A stretch of DNA of 49,748 nucleotides, from contig CAJWDT010000008.1 in the NCBI GenBank assembly GCA_913031395.1, positions 1-49,748 of the forward strand, written 5' to 3'. The stretch is from an uncultured Gammaproteobacteria bacterium. Lineage in GTDB: Bacteria > Pseudomonadota > Gammaproteobacteria > Magnimaribacterales > Magnimaribacteraceae. Positions 15,537-24,180 of the stretch are shown here, piece by piece. Position numbers and translations under genes: made by a program. The notes below the pieces were generated by a model. It ran no database searches and was not told the DNA's origin. It was given only the letters and a program-made list of their open reading frames with translations. Positions within the stretch are counted from its first letter, which is position 1. Each line of letters starts with the position of its first letter.

Positions 15537-17132
15537 ATGTACACAAGAAGAACCTTCCTAAAAATTTCAGGAATACTAGCTACTCTTTTAGCAGGAGGTT
15601 ATGTATTTAGAAATTCAAATAGTTTAGAAGTAAAACATATTCTATCTTCCGCAAGCCATGAAAAACTTGCGGTTACTCTATCTTTATCTAAAGGTACTTC
15701 TAGTTTAGAGCTTATTTTAAATAATAATGTTTTAGTAGAAGGTAGACCAATGGATCGGGAGGGCAAGCATTGGCAATTTATAGCGAATGATTTATCACCC
15801 AACAGATCTTATAATCTTGAACTGATTTCAGAAGGCGAAACTATTTTTGAACCATGGGATTTAAAGACTTTTCCAGGTCCTGAATCTGAGATTAATAGTG
15901 TTGCTATGATGGCTTTTACTTGTGCCGGCGGTGGAGATGGTTTTAAGGCCTCAGGAAAAGAATTCTTTAAGCCTCATAAATTTAGACAAAAGATCTTTGA
16001 TGAAGGTTTGTCTAAAAAACCTGATTTTGTAATTTCGATTGGAGATCATATCTACTTTGATCTTAGGGGTGAAAATTTCCCCCCAGTTGGAAGAAATAGT
16101 AAGTTGATTAAATTCTTCGTAGGAGGCTTTTTAAAATTTAGGTACGGTGTTTTCAATAGGCTTGAGAGTGCAGGCAGTGAAAATAATGAATCAATACTAA
16201 AACTTGTGGGTAATGATCAAATCGCCTCTCTATACGGAACTAAATTTAAAAGTACTCCGATTTTCTTTATACCAGACGATCATGATTATTTTGAGAATGA
16301 CGATGCAGAGGAAGATTTAGTAACTTTTCCAGCAGACGATTTCAGTAAAGGGGCTTTCAAGAAAATGGCAGATCTCTTTTATCCTCCGTTACTTGATACT
16401 CCTAACAAAAAACCAGGAAGAAAGACTGGAAGAATCAGATACGGTAATGCCTTTGAAGGTCTCATAGCTGATTGTGCTGGCAATATGACTTTAGGTGGTA
16501 ATAAAGCAGTCCTAATATCTGATGAGGATGAAAAATGGCTCAAGGCCAGAATGAATAGTTCAAAAGCAAGGCACCTAGCATTTATTCCATCTCATCCTAT
16601 GGGATATACCGCCGGTAAATGGAGGGAATGGTATCCGGATGTTGTTGCAGAAGAGGGGGCATCGGGCACAATAATAAATGAGTTACTTTCTGGTAGAAAA
16701 GGATCTTTAACAACTAATGTTAATAAATATTTATGGCAAGAGGGTTGGTTTCTCCAACACCAACGTTTACTCCAATCCTTATCAGAGAGGTATGGATCAA
16801 GATTTATTTTTTCTGGAGACATTCATGCCATTGGGGCAGCCTCAATAATTAAATCAGGTTCTGTAAGGCTTGAACGTGAGATTAAAACATTTTTAGTAGG
16901 TCCAGTTAGTAGTTCTACTGGCACATGGCCATCATTTGCGCGCGGTATTACAGCAGCAAATCCTGATTATCTAGAATGTGAATCTTTGCATTCTATTCGA
17001 GAAGAAAATGGTTTCACTTTCTTTAATATTGATAATGATCAAGCCTCGGCTGAGATTATTTCTTGCGGAGGACATAATCCTGAGAAAGGGGAAAGTGGGC
17101 AACTAGTATCTAAGGATACTATTGATATATGA
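15537..17132 (+). CDS. PhoD-like metallophosphatase with Tat signal
   Basis: A 531-residue protein. The N-terminus reads TRRTFLKISG followed by a hydrophobic stretch, a twin-arginine export signal. An all-beta N-terminal domain (to about 120) is followed by a calcineurin-like catalytic domain. Metal ligands are seen in AFTCAGGG, SIGDHIYFD (about 166-174), IPDDHDYFEND (about 245-255), AFIPSHPMG and FSGDIHAIG. PhoD-family enzymes hydrolyse phosphodiesters or monoesters in the periplasm, usually with Fe/Ca. It starts 5 bp after the aminotransferase stop and so is probably co-transcribed. No Pho box was recognised. Confidence 0.82.
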   Translation: MYTRRTFLKISGILATLLAGGYVFRNSNSLEVKHILSSASHEKLAVTLSLSKGTSSLELILNNNVLVEGRPMDREGKHWQFIANDLSPNRSYNLELISEGETIFEPWDLKTFPGPESEINSVAMMAFTCAGGGDGFKASGKEFFKPHKFRQKIFDEGLSKKPDFVISIGDHIYFDLRGENFPPVGRNSKLIKFFVGGFLKFRYGVFNRLESAGSENNESILKLVGNDQIASLYGTKFKSTPIFFIPDDHDYFENDDAEEDLVTFPADDFSKGAFKKMADLFYPPLLDTPNKKPGRKTGRIRYGNAFEGLIADCAGNMTLGGNKAVLISDEDEKWLKARMNSSKARHLAFIPSHPMGYTAGKWREWYPDVVAEEGASGTIINELLSGRKGSLTTNVNKYLWQEGWFLQHQRLLQSLSERYGSRFIFSGDIHAIGAASIIKSGSVRLEREIKTFLVGPVSSSTGTWPSFARGITAANPDYLECESLHSIREENGFTFFNIDNDQASAEIISCGGHNPEKGESGQLVSKDTIDI

Positions 17133-17157
17133 GGTTATCTGTTACAAAAAATAAAGC

Positions 17158-17907
17158 ATGGAATTAGATTTAATTTTAATCTTGATTCTCGCTGCTACCT
17201 TTGCAACTGCCTTTCTGTCTTCAATTTTTGGAATGCTTGGCGGCTTAATTTTAATGGGCATATTGATAAGCTTCCTTTCCGTAGGGCCTGCAATGGTCTT
17301 GCATGGATTGATTCAAGCTACTTCTAATGGATATCGGGCTTGGCTCAATAGAAATGATATTGATTGGAAGATCGTCATTACTCTCATGCTTGGAAGTACT
17401 ATCTCTTTAATTGTTTTATTTTTCATTGCTTTTGAGCCTAGTCAAATTTTAGTTATTTTTGCTCTTGGGCTCTTGCCTTACATTGCGTGGGCAGTTCCCA
17501 AAGAACTCTCTTTAGACGTTACTAAACCACTTATAGGAGTTCTAGCAGGTGGGGTAGTGGTTGGTACTAACCTTGTAGCCGGTGTTGGAGGACCTTTGCT
17601 TGATGTTTTCTTCCAGAGAGTAGACATGACAAGACATCAGGTTGTCGCTACAAAGGCAGTAGCGCAAACTGTAGGGCATATTTCTAAAATCATCTTTTTT
17701 GGTGGTCTTTTAGTTGCTTTTAGTTTCGAAAATTGGCCAAATCCATCTTTTCTTTTGATAGCGATTGTCTTGTCGGTTATTGGGACTACTCTAGGTAAGA
17801 AGATTTTGGATACAATAGACGATAAGTTCTTCTTCAGATGGACGCAGATCATAGTTTTATCTGTCGGAGCTATTTTTATTGCTAGAGGCCTTTTCTTGTT
17901 AACCTAA
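17158..17907 (+). CDS. TauE/SafE-family membrane permease
   Basis: A 249-residue membrane protein with about seven or eight hydrophobic segments. The two half-repeats carry the family's glycine-rich motifs: FGMLGGLILMGILI near 22-35 and GVLAGGVVVGTNLVAGVGGPLLDVFF near 127-152. Family members export or import small organosulfur anions such as sulfite or sulfoacetate, but most are unassigned. It follows the Tat-PhoD gene by 25 bp and may belong to that transcript. Confidence 0.82.
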   Translation: MELDLILILILAATFATAFLSSIFGMLGGLILMGILISFLSVGPAMVLHGLIQATSNGYRAWLNRNDIDWKIVITLMLGSTISLIVLFFIAFEPSQILVIFALGLLPYIAWAVPKELSLDVTKPLIGVLAGGVVVGTNLVAGVGGPLLDVFFQRVDMTRHQVVATKAVAQTVGHISKIIFFGGLLVAFSFENWPNPSFLLIAIVLSVIGTTLGKKILDTIDDKFFFRWTQIIVLSVGAIFIARGLFLLT

Positions 17908-17939
17908 TGATTTAGCCTAGACCTTAATTAAAAATATTT

Positions 17940-18707
17940 ATGAATAGATTAGAAGATAAAGTAGCCATAATTACTGGCGCTACTGGTGGTATAGGTGAAG
18001 CAACTGTTGACCTTTTTATCAAAGAAGGAGCCAATGTACTTATGGTAGATTTAAGTGAAGATGAACTTATCTCTGTCTCAAATAAAATTGGTTCTAATAA
18101 ATTAAGTTATTTTCAGGGAGATGTCACTAATGCCTCTGATAATCAAAGAGCCGTTGAACTTGCAGTAGAGCGGTATGGCGGTTTAGATATTTTTGTAGCT
18201 AATGCTGGAGTAAGTGGAGATGTAAGTTCAATTACAGAATACAATGAAGAAGTTTTTGATCAGGTTATGTCTGTTAATGCTAAAGGTCCTTTTCTTGGTC
18301 TTCAAGCAGCTATTCCTTTTATGACTGAGAGAGGTGGAGGAAGTTTTGTGGCTATCTCCAGCATAGCTGGAGTATCAGGTGCATCACTTTTAGCTCCATA
18401 TGTAATGAGCAAGCATGCAGTAGTAGGCTTAATTAAATCCGCTGCAAAAGAATGTGCAGAAATGAATATCAGGGTGAATTCGGTGAACCCGTCACCTGTA
18501 GAGACCAAAATGATGAGAATTCTTGAAGATGGAATGGGTGATTTAAGTGAAGAAAATGATCCTAAAACCCAGATAGAAGCAAACATTCCACTTGGAAGAT
18601 ATGCTGAGCCTGATGAAATTTCTAAATTAATTCTTTTTTTATCGGGTGATGAGAGTCAATTTATAACAGGATCCGTTCATATGATTGACGGAGGGAGTAC
18701 AGCTTAA
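17940..18707 (+). CDS. Short-chain dehydrogenase/reductase
   Basis: A 255-residue classical SDR: TGATGGIG (about 13-20), MVDLSEDE with an acidic residue after strand 2 (NAD-type), ANAG (about 88-91), SSIAG with the catalytic Ser, YVMSK with the catalytic Tyr and Lys, and the end motif FITGSVHMIDGG. It is compact and ordinary, similar to 3-oxoacyl-ACP reductase-like or hydroxysteroid-dehydrogenase-like enzymes; substrate unknown. The photolyase ATG lies one base after its stop codon, so they are translationally coupled. Confidence 0.87.
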   Translation: MNRLEDKVAIITGATGGIGEATVDLFIKEGANVLMVDLSEDELISVSNKIGSNKLSYFQGDVTNASDNQRAVELAVERYGGLDIFVANAGVSGDVSSITEYNEEVFDQVMSVNAKGPFLGLQAAIPFMTERGGGSFVAISSIAGVSGASLLAPYVMSKHAVVGLIKSAAKECAEMNIRVNSVNPSPVETKMMRILEDGMGDLSEENDPKTQIEANIPLGRYAEPDEISKLILFLSGDESQFITGSVHMIDGGSTA

Positions 18708-18708
18708 T

Positions 18709-20148
18709 ATGACAGAAGGAACTGCAATACATTGGTTTAGGCAGGATTTAAGAATAAAGGATAATCCTTCTTTGGAGTCTGCAGCCAAATATAAATCTTT
18801 TATCCCTATTTATATTTTAGATGATGAGAATGCTAAAGAGTTTGCTATGGGGTCAGCAAGTAGATGGTGGCTACATCATTCATTACAGACTTTAAATAAA
18901 AGCTTAGGAGGAAATCTTTTATTTTTTAAAGGCAATCCTGAAGAAATATTTAAACAACTCTTAGAAGATCAAGATATTTCTTACGTGTCATGGAATAGAT
19001 GCTATGAACCCTGGCGGATAGATAGAGATAAAAAAATTAAAAAAAACCTCGAAGAAAAAAATATACAAGCTGAGAGTTTTTGTGGCTCTTTGCTCTGGGA
19101 ACCATGGACTATTTCTAAGGATGATGGAACTCCTTATAGGGTATTCACCCCTTTTTATAAAAAAGGATGCTTGAACTCTATTGAGCCAAGATTACCAAAT
19201 GATTCTTCAAGTCTTAAAAATGTAAATACACATAAACTTCATTCATCCTCTTTGGACTCTTTAGATCTTATGCCAAAAATAGAATGGTATAAAGGTTTTG
19301 AAAGTGAATGGAGTCCAGGTGAGGATGGGGCAGACAAAAGCTTGGATGAGTTCTTAGATTCTGGATTGATTAATTATAAAGAAGGAAGAAATTTTCCATC
19401 ACAAAAGTTTGTTTCTAGGCTCTCACCTCATTTACATTTTGGAGAAATTTCACCAAATGAAGTTTGGTATAGAGCCAAGACTAAGGAAACCTTAAATGGT
19501 ATAGAGAAAAGCCTTGCTCATTTTCATAGTGAATTAGGTTGGCGTGAATTCTCTTATTATCTCCTCTATCATTTTCCAGACCTTCCTTCAGTTAATTTTC
19601 AAAGAAAATTTGACACTTTTCCCTGGCAAAAGAATGATGAGCTCTTACAGCTTTGGAAAAAAGGTATGACCGGATACCCCATAGTTGATGCAGGCATGAG
19701 GGAGTTATGGAAAACCGGTTATATGCACAATAGATTGAGAATGGTTGTTGGCTCATTCCTAGTTAAAAATCTTTTAATAGACTGGCGCGAAGGTGAGGCG
19801 TGGTTTTGGGATTGCCTTATAGATGCTGATTTAGCGAGTAATAGTGCGAGTTGGCAATGGGTTGCTGGTTCAGGCGCAGATGCTGCACCTTATTTTAGAA
19901 TTTTCAACCCTATAACCCAGGGTTTAAAGTTTGATCCTGAGGGAGAATATACCAAGAAATATGTACCAGAACTTAAAGATTTACCTAATAAATATTTATT
20001 CAATCCATGGGAAGCACCAAAAGAAGTTCTAGAAGTGGCTGGCGTAGAATTAGGAAAAGACTACCCTGAGCCAATTGTAGATTTAAAAATATCAAGAGAA
20101 CTTGCTCTTGAAGCTTTTGCAACAACTAAAAAAGATAGTAATGAGTGA
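18709..20148 (+). CDS. phrB: Deoxyribodipyrimidine photolyase (class I CPD)
   Basis: This 479-residue protein repairs UV-induced cyclobutane pyrimidine dimers with light. The N-terminal antenna domain opens IHWFRQDLRIKDNPSL. The FAD domain has LGWREFSYYLL, the MTGYPIVDAGMREL segment, TGYMHNRLRMVVGSFL, and DADLASNSASWQWVAG followed by PYFRIFNP. These match bacterial class I photolyases rather than cryptochromes. I chose the ATG at 18709, one base after the SDR stop. An in-frame TTG at 18685 adds eight residues inside the SDR gene and is less likely. A photolyase fits a sunlit marine habitat. Confidence 0.93.
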   Translation: MTEGTAIHWFRQDLRIKDNPSLESAAKYKSFIPIYILDDENAKEFAMGSASRWWLHHSLQTLNKSLGGNLLFFKGNPEEIFKQLLEDQDISYVSWNRCYEPWRIDRDKKIKKNLEEKNIQAESFCGSLLWEPWTISKDDGTPYRVFTPFYKKGCLNSIEPRLPNDSSSLKNVNTHKLHSSSLDSLDLMPKIEWYKGFESEWSPGEDGADKSLDEFLDSGLINYKEGRNFPSQKFVSRLSPHLHFGEISPNEVWYRAKTKETLNGIEKSLAHFHSELGWREFSYYLLYHFPDLPSVNFQRKFDTFPWQKNDELLQLWKKGMTGYPIVDAGMRELWKTGYMHNRLRMVVGSFLVKNLLIDWREGEAWFWDCLIDADLASNSASWQWVAGSGADAAPYFRIFNPITQGLKFDPEGEYTKKYVPELKDLPNKYLFNPWEAPKEVLEVAGVELGKDYPEPIVDLKISRELALEAFATTKKDSNE

Positions 20149-20596
20149 CTTACCCTTACAAAACAATCAGGATGATCGAATATCTTGGAGTTGCCGTCAT
20201 ACTTGGAGGCAATCTTCAGTAAACACGCTTTGGTGTTTATTAGGATGTTCTATAGGAGATTTTGGAACAATTCTTTTTTTCCAGATCAATGAAATCCCTT
20301 TTCCTATGCTAGGTATTATGACTTTGGCGATTATCAATGGTCTCATTACATCTATCATTTTAGAAACCATAATTCTTTCTAAACAAATGAATATCAAAGA
20401 AGCATTTAATACTGCTACAGGAATGTCTTTAATATCCATGATATCTATGGAAGTCGCTATGAATACTGTAGATGTCATCTTTGCTGGAGGAGTATTGGTT
20501 TGGTGGGTCATACCAATTATGTTGATAGCAGGTTTTATTACTCCTTTGCCCTACAATTACTATAGGCTTAAGAAATACAACTTGGCTTGTCATTAA
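20141..20596 (+). CDS. DUF4396 membrane protein
   Basis: A 151-residue protein with about four membrane segments and the family's distinctive run: WRQSSVNTLWCLLGCSIGDF near the N-terminus, ATGMSLISMISMEVAMN.VD in the middle, and GFITPLPYNYYRLKKYNLACH at the C-terminus. The Cys and His pairs at each end could bind metal, but that is speculation. The ATG at 20141 lies in the photolyase's last codons (8-bp overlap), so expression is coupled. No function is known to me for the family. Confidence 0.82.
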   Translation: MSDLPLQNNQDDRISWSCRHTWRQSSVNTLWCLLGCSIGDFGTILFFQINEIPFPMLGIMTLAIINGLITSIILETIILSKQMNIKEAFNTATGMSLISMISMEVAMNTVDVIFAGGVLVWWVIPIMLIAGFITPLPYNYYRLKKYNLACH

Positions 20597-20598
20597 AC

Positions 20599-21000
20599 AT
20601 GCATGGTCAAACTGATTTAAAAGAAATCTTAAAAAATATAGATCCACATTTGGTTGATGAATCTTTTATTTTTATGACAACAGATCAGTCCCTCAATACA
20701 ATCAGCAATTCTCTTAATCCTATTGCTTCTTTTTTGGAAAATGAGGGTCTTTCTTTAGTAATCACACAAGCTACAGCAGATAAAAATGCCATTACATACG
20801 ATTCTGTATTTAGTTGCATATCTCTCGGTGTGCATTCTAGTCTTGAAAGCTACGGACTGATATCAGCAATATCAAAAGAGTTAACACAAAATAAAATCTC
20901 AACAAATGTATTTTCAGGTTATTTCCATGATCATATTTTTGTACAAAGTGATAAGGCTCATGAGGCCTTAGAAATCATTTCTAAAATTGGAAGTTTATAG
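20599..21000 (+). CDS. ACT-domain protein (ACT_3/DUF2241 type)
   Basis: A 133-residue cytoplasmic protein matching a small ACT-fold family. It begins GQTDLKEILKNIDP, has FLENEGLSLVIT near 44-55, then SLGVHSSLESYGLISAIS near 75-92, and NVFSGYFHDHIFV near 105-117. ACT domains usually bind amino acids; this stand-alone type is distantly similar to the arginine-sensing CASTOR fold. The ATG at 20599 is 2 bp past the DUF4396 stop. A TTG four codons upstream is rejected because it lies inside that gene. Confidence 0.82.
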   Translation: MHGQTDLKEILKNIDPHLVDESFIFMTTDQSLNTISNSLNPIASFLENEGLSLVITQATADKNAITYDSVFSCISLGVHSSLESYGLISAISKELTQNKISTNVFSGYFHDHIFVQSDKAHEALEIISKIGSL

Positions 21001-21003
21001 GAC

Positions 21004-21031
21004 TTTTACGGACCATTTTTATGCTTATAAT
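21004..21031 (+). promoter_or_regulatory. Probable promoter upstream of GST gene
   Basis: TTTTAC at 21004-21009 and a perfect TATAAT at 21026-21031 are 16 bases apart. An AGGAGA ribosome-binding site follows and the ATG is at 21056. This is one of the few gaps in the long plus-strand run, so it may start a new transcript running toward the sterol-desaturase and apt genes. Confidence 0.42.
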
Positions 21032-21055
21032 AGTTTTAAACAATAGGAGATAGTT

Positions 21056-21667
21056 ATGTTAAAACTTCATTTTGCACCTAATTCAAGAGCAGGAAGGATT
21101 CTTTGGTTGCTTGAAGAGCTTCAACTGCCGTATGAACTTAATAAAATGGCATTTAGCCCTACAGATTTAAAGTCTGATGAACACAGAGCTCGGCATCCTT
21201 TAGGAAGAGTTCCCGTTTTAGAAGATGGTGATACACAAATATGGGAATCGGGAGCCATAACAGATTATATTCTAGAAAGGCATAAGAATGGAGGCCTCAA
21301 ACCTTCAGTGGATTCCAAGCATTTTGCTAAGTACCTGCAATGGTTTCATTACTGCGAAGGTATGGTTATGCCTCCTATGAATACTATAGTTGTTCATACA
21401 GTTATTCTTCCTCCCGAACGAAGAGATGAGACAGTTCTAGGGCAAGCACAAAGATTGCTAGCTAATGCGTTAAAACCTGTAAATGAAGATTTAGAAGGAA
21501 AAGATTATTTAATCGGTGAATTCTCTGGTGCGGATATTATGCTTGGCCATTCTTGTTTTATGGCTAATAGATTAGGCTGTGTCTCAGATGAAATGACCAA
21601 TATTAAATCTTATGTAGAAAAAATAGAAAGTAGACCTGCTTTCAAGAAAGCTATCGAGACTCAATAA
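21056..21667 (+). CDS. Glutathione S-transferase
   Basis: A 203-residue GST of the bacterial type. The N-terminal domain begins LKLHFAPNSRAGRILWLLEEL (Ser at about 9 is a candidate catalytic residue), with HPLGRVPVLEDGD near 46-58 and the glutathione-binding WESGAITDYIL near 62-72. The helical domain has LIGEFSGADIMLGHS. Detoxification by conjugation or peroxide reduction is the family role. It is followed 3 bp later by a second, dissimilar GST-like gene that starts with TTG. Confidence 0.87.
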   Translation: MLKLHFAPNSRAGRILWLLEELQLPYELNKMAFSPTDLKSDEHRARHPLGRVPVLEDGDTQIWESGAITDYILERHKNGGLKPSVDSKHFAKYLQWFHYCEGMVMPPMNTIVVHTVILPPERRDETVLGQAQRLLANALKPVNEDLEGKDYLIGEFSGADIMLGHSCFMANRLGCVSDEMTNIKSYVEKIESRPAFKKAIETQ

Positions 21668-21670
21668 ACT

Positions 21671-22450
21671 TTGGCAAAAATAAGGATATTTTCTTATCTT
21701 CCAAATCCTAGAGTTTGGAAATCACTTATCGCTGCCAAAATTGGTGGTGTTGAAGTTGAAGTTGTAGGCGATAAACCAAATCAATTAACAGATTGGCTTT
21801 GGGATTTTGACGCTAAGTTTCTCTCAGAACAGGAAAAATTAGAACTAGGTACTTTTAAAAGAGATAGTAAGCGAGGATTTAGTGGTGCTATTTATAAAAC
21901 TGATAACTTTATGCGCGAACACCCCTTCGGTACAGTTCCAGCAGGATTTATTGGAAATGAAAAGATAGGAGTATTTGAATCGAATAGCATTCTAAGAGCC
22001 GTGGCTAGACAAAGTCAGGATGACACTCTGTACGGAGGAAAAAACCATGAACTACAATCTCGAATTGATAGTTTCCTAGATGTTAATTTAGTATTTTCAA
22101 GAGAATTTCAAGTTTACTTATTAGAGATGGACTCTCTCACTAGCTATACCTATGACCGCACTAAAGCAGCTTATGAATTCTATCTAGATGGTATAGAGAA
22201 GGTTCTTTCTGTATCGGATTTCATAGTAGGGGATAATTTAACAATAGCTGATATTTCATATGTTTGCGAAATTTCTCAATTTTTAAGAGAAGCTCGATAT
22301 GAAAAACAGCTTCTTGAGATTAATCAAAAGCCTATAAGCTCAGAGTTTCAAACAAAATATCCTTTAAGCTTTTCCCATATGAAAACTCTTTCTAAGAAAA
22401 AAGAATTCAATGAAATTATGGGGTCTTATTTAGACTGGTATAAAATGTAA
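21671..22450 (+). CDS. GST-like protein with TTG start
   Basis: A 259-residue protein with two GST-like halves. The first strand and helix read KIRIFSYLPNPRVWKSLIAAKIGGVEVEVV, giving the thioredoxin-fold start seen in eEF1B-gamma-type GSTs. An unusual insert of about 50 residues (DWLWDFDAKF to FMREHPF) separates it from HPFGTVPAGF and FESNSILRAVARQ. The helical domain carries FIVGDNLTIADISYVCEIS. The only start that retains the first strand is TTG at 21671. An ATG appears much later and would cut the fold. Function unknown; tandem with the preceding GST. Confidence 0.75.
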   Translation: MAKIRIFSYLPNPRVWKSLIAAKIGGVEVEVVGDKPNQLTDWLWDFDAKFLSEQEKLELGTFKRDSKRGFSGAIYKTDNFMREHPFGTVPAGFIGNEKIGVFESNSILRAVARQSQDDTLYGGKNHELQSRIDSFLDVNLVFSREFQVYLLEMDSLTSYTYDRTKAAYEFYLDGIEKVLSVSDFIVGDNLTIADISYVCEISQFLREARYEKQLLEINQKPISSEFQTKYPLSFSHMKTLSKKKEFNEIMGSYLDWYKM

Positions 22451-22453
22451 CAT

Positions 22454-23656
22454 ATGGATTATGTTGAGTTAGCCGTACCTTTCTTTTTAATAGCCTTGGT
22501 CGTTGAAGCTATTTATGGAAAGTTAATAAACCAGAATACTTATAGACTTAATGACACGATAAGTAGTCTATTTATGGGTTCCTTGAGGGGTGCTAGTGGC
22601 ATACTCAAAATTGGTTTTAGTGGATATATTTATTATCAAATAGAATCTCATTTTGTCCTTTGGAGAATGGATAGTGATCTATTAATCACATGGATATTTG
22701 CATTCATAGCTTACGACTTCTTTTATTATTGGATGCATAGGATAAGCCATGAAAGACAAATATTCTGGGCCTCTCATGTTGCCCATCACCAAAGTGAAGA
22801 ATATAACCTATCTACTGCTCTAAGGCAGACTGGAACAGGCTTCTTGATATCTTGGGTTTTCTACATTCCCTTATTCTTAATTGGTGTACCTTCTTACGTA
22901 ATGGTTTCAGTAGCTTCTATAAATTTAATATATCAATTCTGGGTCCATACAAGACATATTCCGAAATTAGGCTGGTATGAGTATATTTTCGTTACCCCTT
23001 CGAATCATCGAGTGCATCATGCACAAAATGATCTATATATAGATAGAAATTATGGTGGTGTTTTTATTATTTGGGATAGGATCTTTAAAACCTTTCAAGA
23101 AGAAAATGAAAATGAAGAATGTATTTATGGAATAAGAGGCTCAATTCAAACTTTTGACCCTATCAAAGCAAACTTACATATTTATTCAAAAATCTTTAAA
23201 GATATTTCTTATTCTTTAACTTTCTCAAATATTATTAAGGTCTTAACAGCAAAAACTGGATGGTCTCCTGATGGAAATCTTCAAGCATCTTCTACTAAGA
23301 AATTTAATAAATCTGAATTTAAAAAACACAATCCTGAAACGAGCACATTTATTAAGGTTTATGCTTTAGTCCAGTTTTTATGTATGAGTTATGCGGCTGT
23401 GGTTTTATTTCCGAGCACAATTGAATACTATCAAGGCTTAATTTTATTGTTCGTCGTATCTTTTTCTATGTACTGTACGGCTAAATGGCTTGATGCAAAG
23501 AAAATAATTGGTCTTGAGTACTTAAGATTAGCGATGATTTTTGTTTGTTCAGCGTATTTATATTCAATAAGTCCTCAAATGTTTCTTTTTTACATTTTAT
23601 TCATTTATTTAATTATCAATATTATATTTCTCCCTTTTCTTAGAAGGGCCATATAA
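22454..23656 (+). CDS. Sterol desaturase/fatty acid hydroxylase family membrane protein
   Basis: A 400-residue integral membrane protein with about eight hydrophobic segments. It carries the di-iron histidine clusters of this family: WMHRISHE (HxxxH), HVAHH, HTRH, and NHRVHHAQND (HxxHH). These enzymes are membrane di-iron oxygenases that hydroxylate or desaturate lipids, or cleave ether lipids (alkylglycerol monooxygenase-like). The C-terminal third adds several extra membrane segments, a length seen in alkylglycerol-monooxygenase-like members. It starts 3 bp after the GST-like gene. Confidence 0.85.
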   Translation: MDYVELAVPFFLIALVVEAIYGKLINQNTYRLNDTISSLFMGSLRGASGILKIGFSGYIYYQIESHFVLWRMDSDLLITWIFAFIAYDFFYYWMHRISHERQIFWASHVAHHQSEEYNLSTALRQTGTGFLISWVFYIPLFLIGVPSYVMVSVASINLIYQFWVHTRHIPKLGWYEYIFVTPSNHRVHHAQNDLYIDRNYGGVFIIWDRIFKTFQEENENEECIYGIRGSIQTFDPIKANLHIYSKIFKDISYSLTFSNIIKVLTAKTGWSPDGNLQASSTKKFNKSEFKKHNPETSTFIKVYALVQFLCMSYAAVVLFPSTIEYYQGLILLFVVSFSMYCTAKWLDAKKIIGLEYLRLAMIFVCSAYLYSISPQMFLFYILFIYLIINIIFLPFLRRAI

Positions 23657-23664
23657 ATTCTGAT

Positions 23665-24180
23665 ATGGATAATCTTGAGAAATGGATACAAGTTTTTCCT
23701 GACTTCCCTTCAAAAGGTATTCTGTTTAGAGACATCAGTCCTTTGTTAGCAGATCCTGTCGCTCTAAGAATAGTAAAAGAAAGGTTGTGCAAATCTATAA
23801 AACCTTTTCAACCTGATTATATTGCCGGGATTGATGCGAGGGGGTTTTTGTTTAGTACCTTAGTGGCGGAACACTTAGAAATAGGCTCACTCATGGTGAG
23901 AAAATCCGGAAAACTACCAGGTAAAATTGTTGAGAAAAGTTATAACTTAGAATACGGATCTAATACTTTAAGTATGCAAATAAAACCACTTAATCAAAAG
24001 AAGGTTGTGATAATAGATGATTTATTGGCGACAGGCGGTTCAATGCAGTGTTCTAAGGACCTATTAGAATCTCAGCAAGCTGAAGTTGTAGGAGGGGCTG
24101 TAATTATTGAATTAAAATCATTGAGAGGAGCTGAATTCTTAAAAATGCCTATTATCAGCTTATTAAGCTATGACGACTAA
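23665..24180 (+). CDS. apt: Adenine phosphoribosyltransferase
   Basis: A 171-residue protein aligning with bacterial Apt. It opens with PDFPSKGILFRDISPLLADP, has the pyrophosphate-loop GIDARGFLF near 55-63, MVRKSGKLPG near 78-87, and the PRPP loop VVIIDDLLATGGSM near 112-125. It makes AMP from adenine and PRPP. The last 11 bases overlap the start of a nucleosidase gene whose product would release adenine, so the two form an adenine-recycling pair. Confidence 0.93.
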   Translation: MDNLEKWIQVFPDFPSKGILFRDISPLLADPVALRIVKERLCKSIKPFQPDYIAGIDARGFLFSTLVAEHLEIGSLMVRKSGKLPGKIVEKSYNLEYGSNTLSMQIKPLNQKKVVIIDDLLATGGSMQCSKDLLESQQAEVVGGAVIIELKSLRGAEFLKMPIISLLSYDD

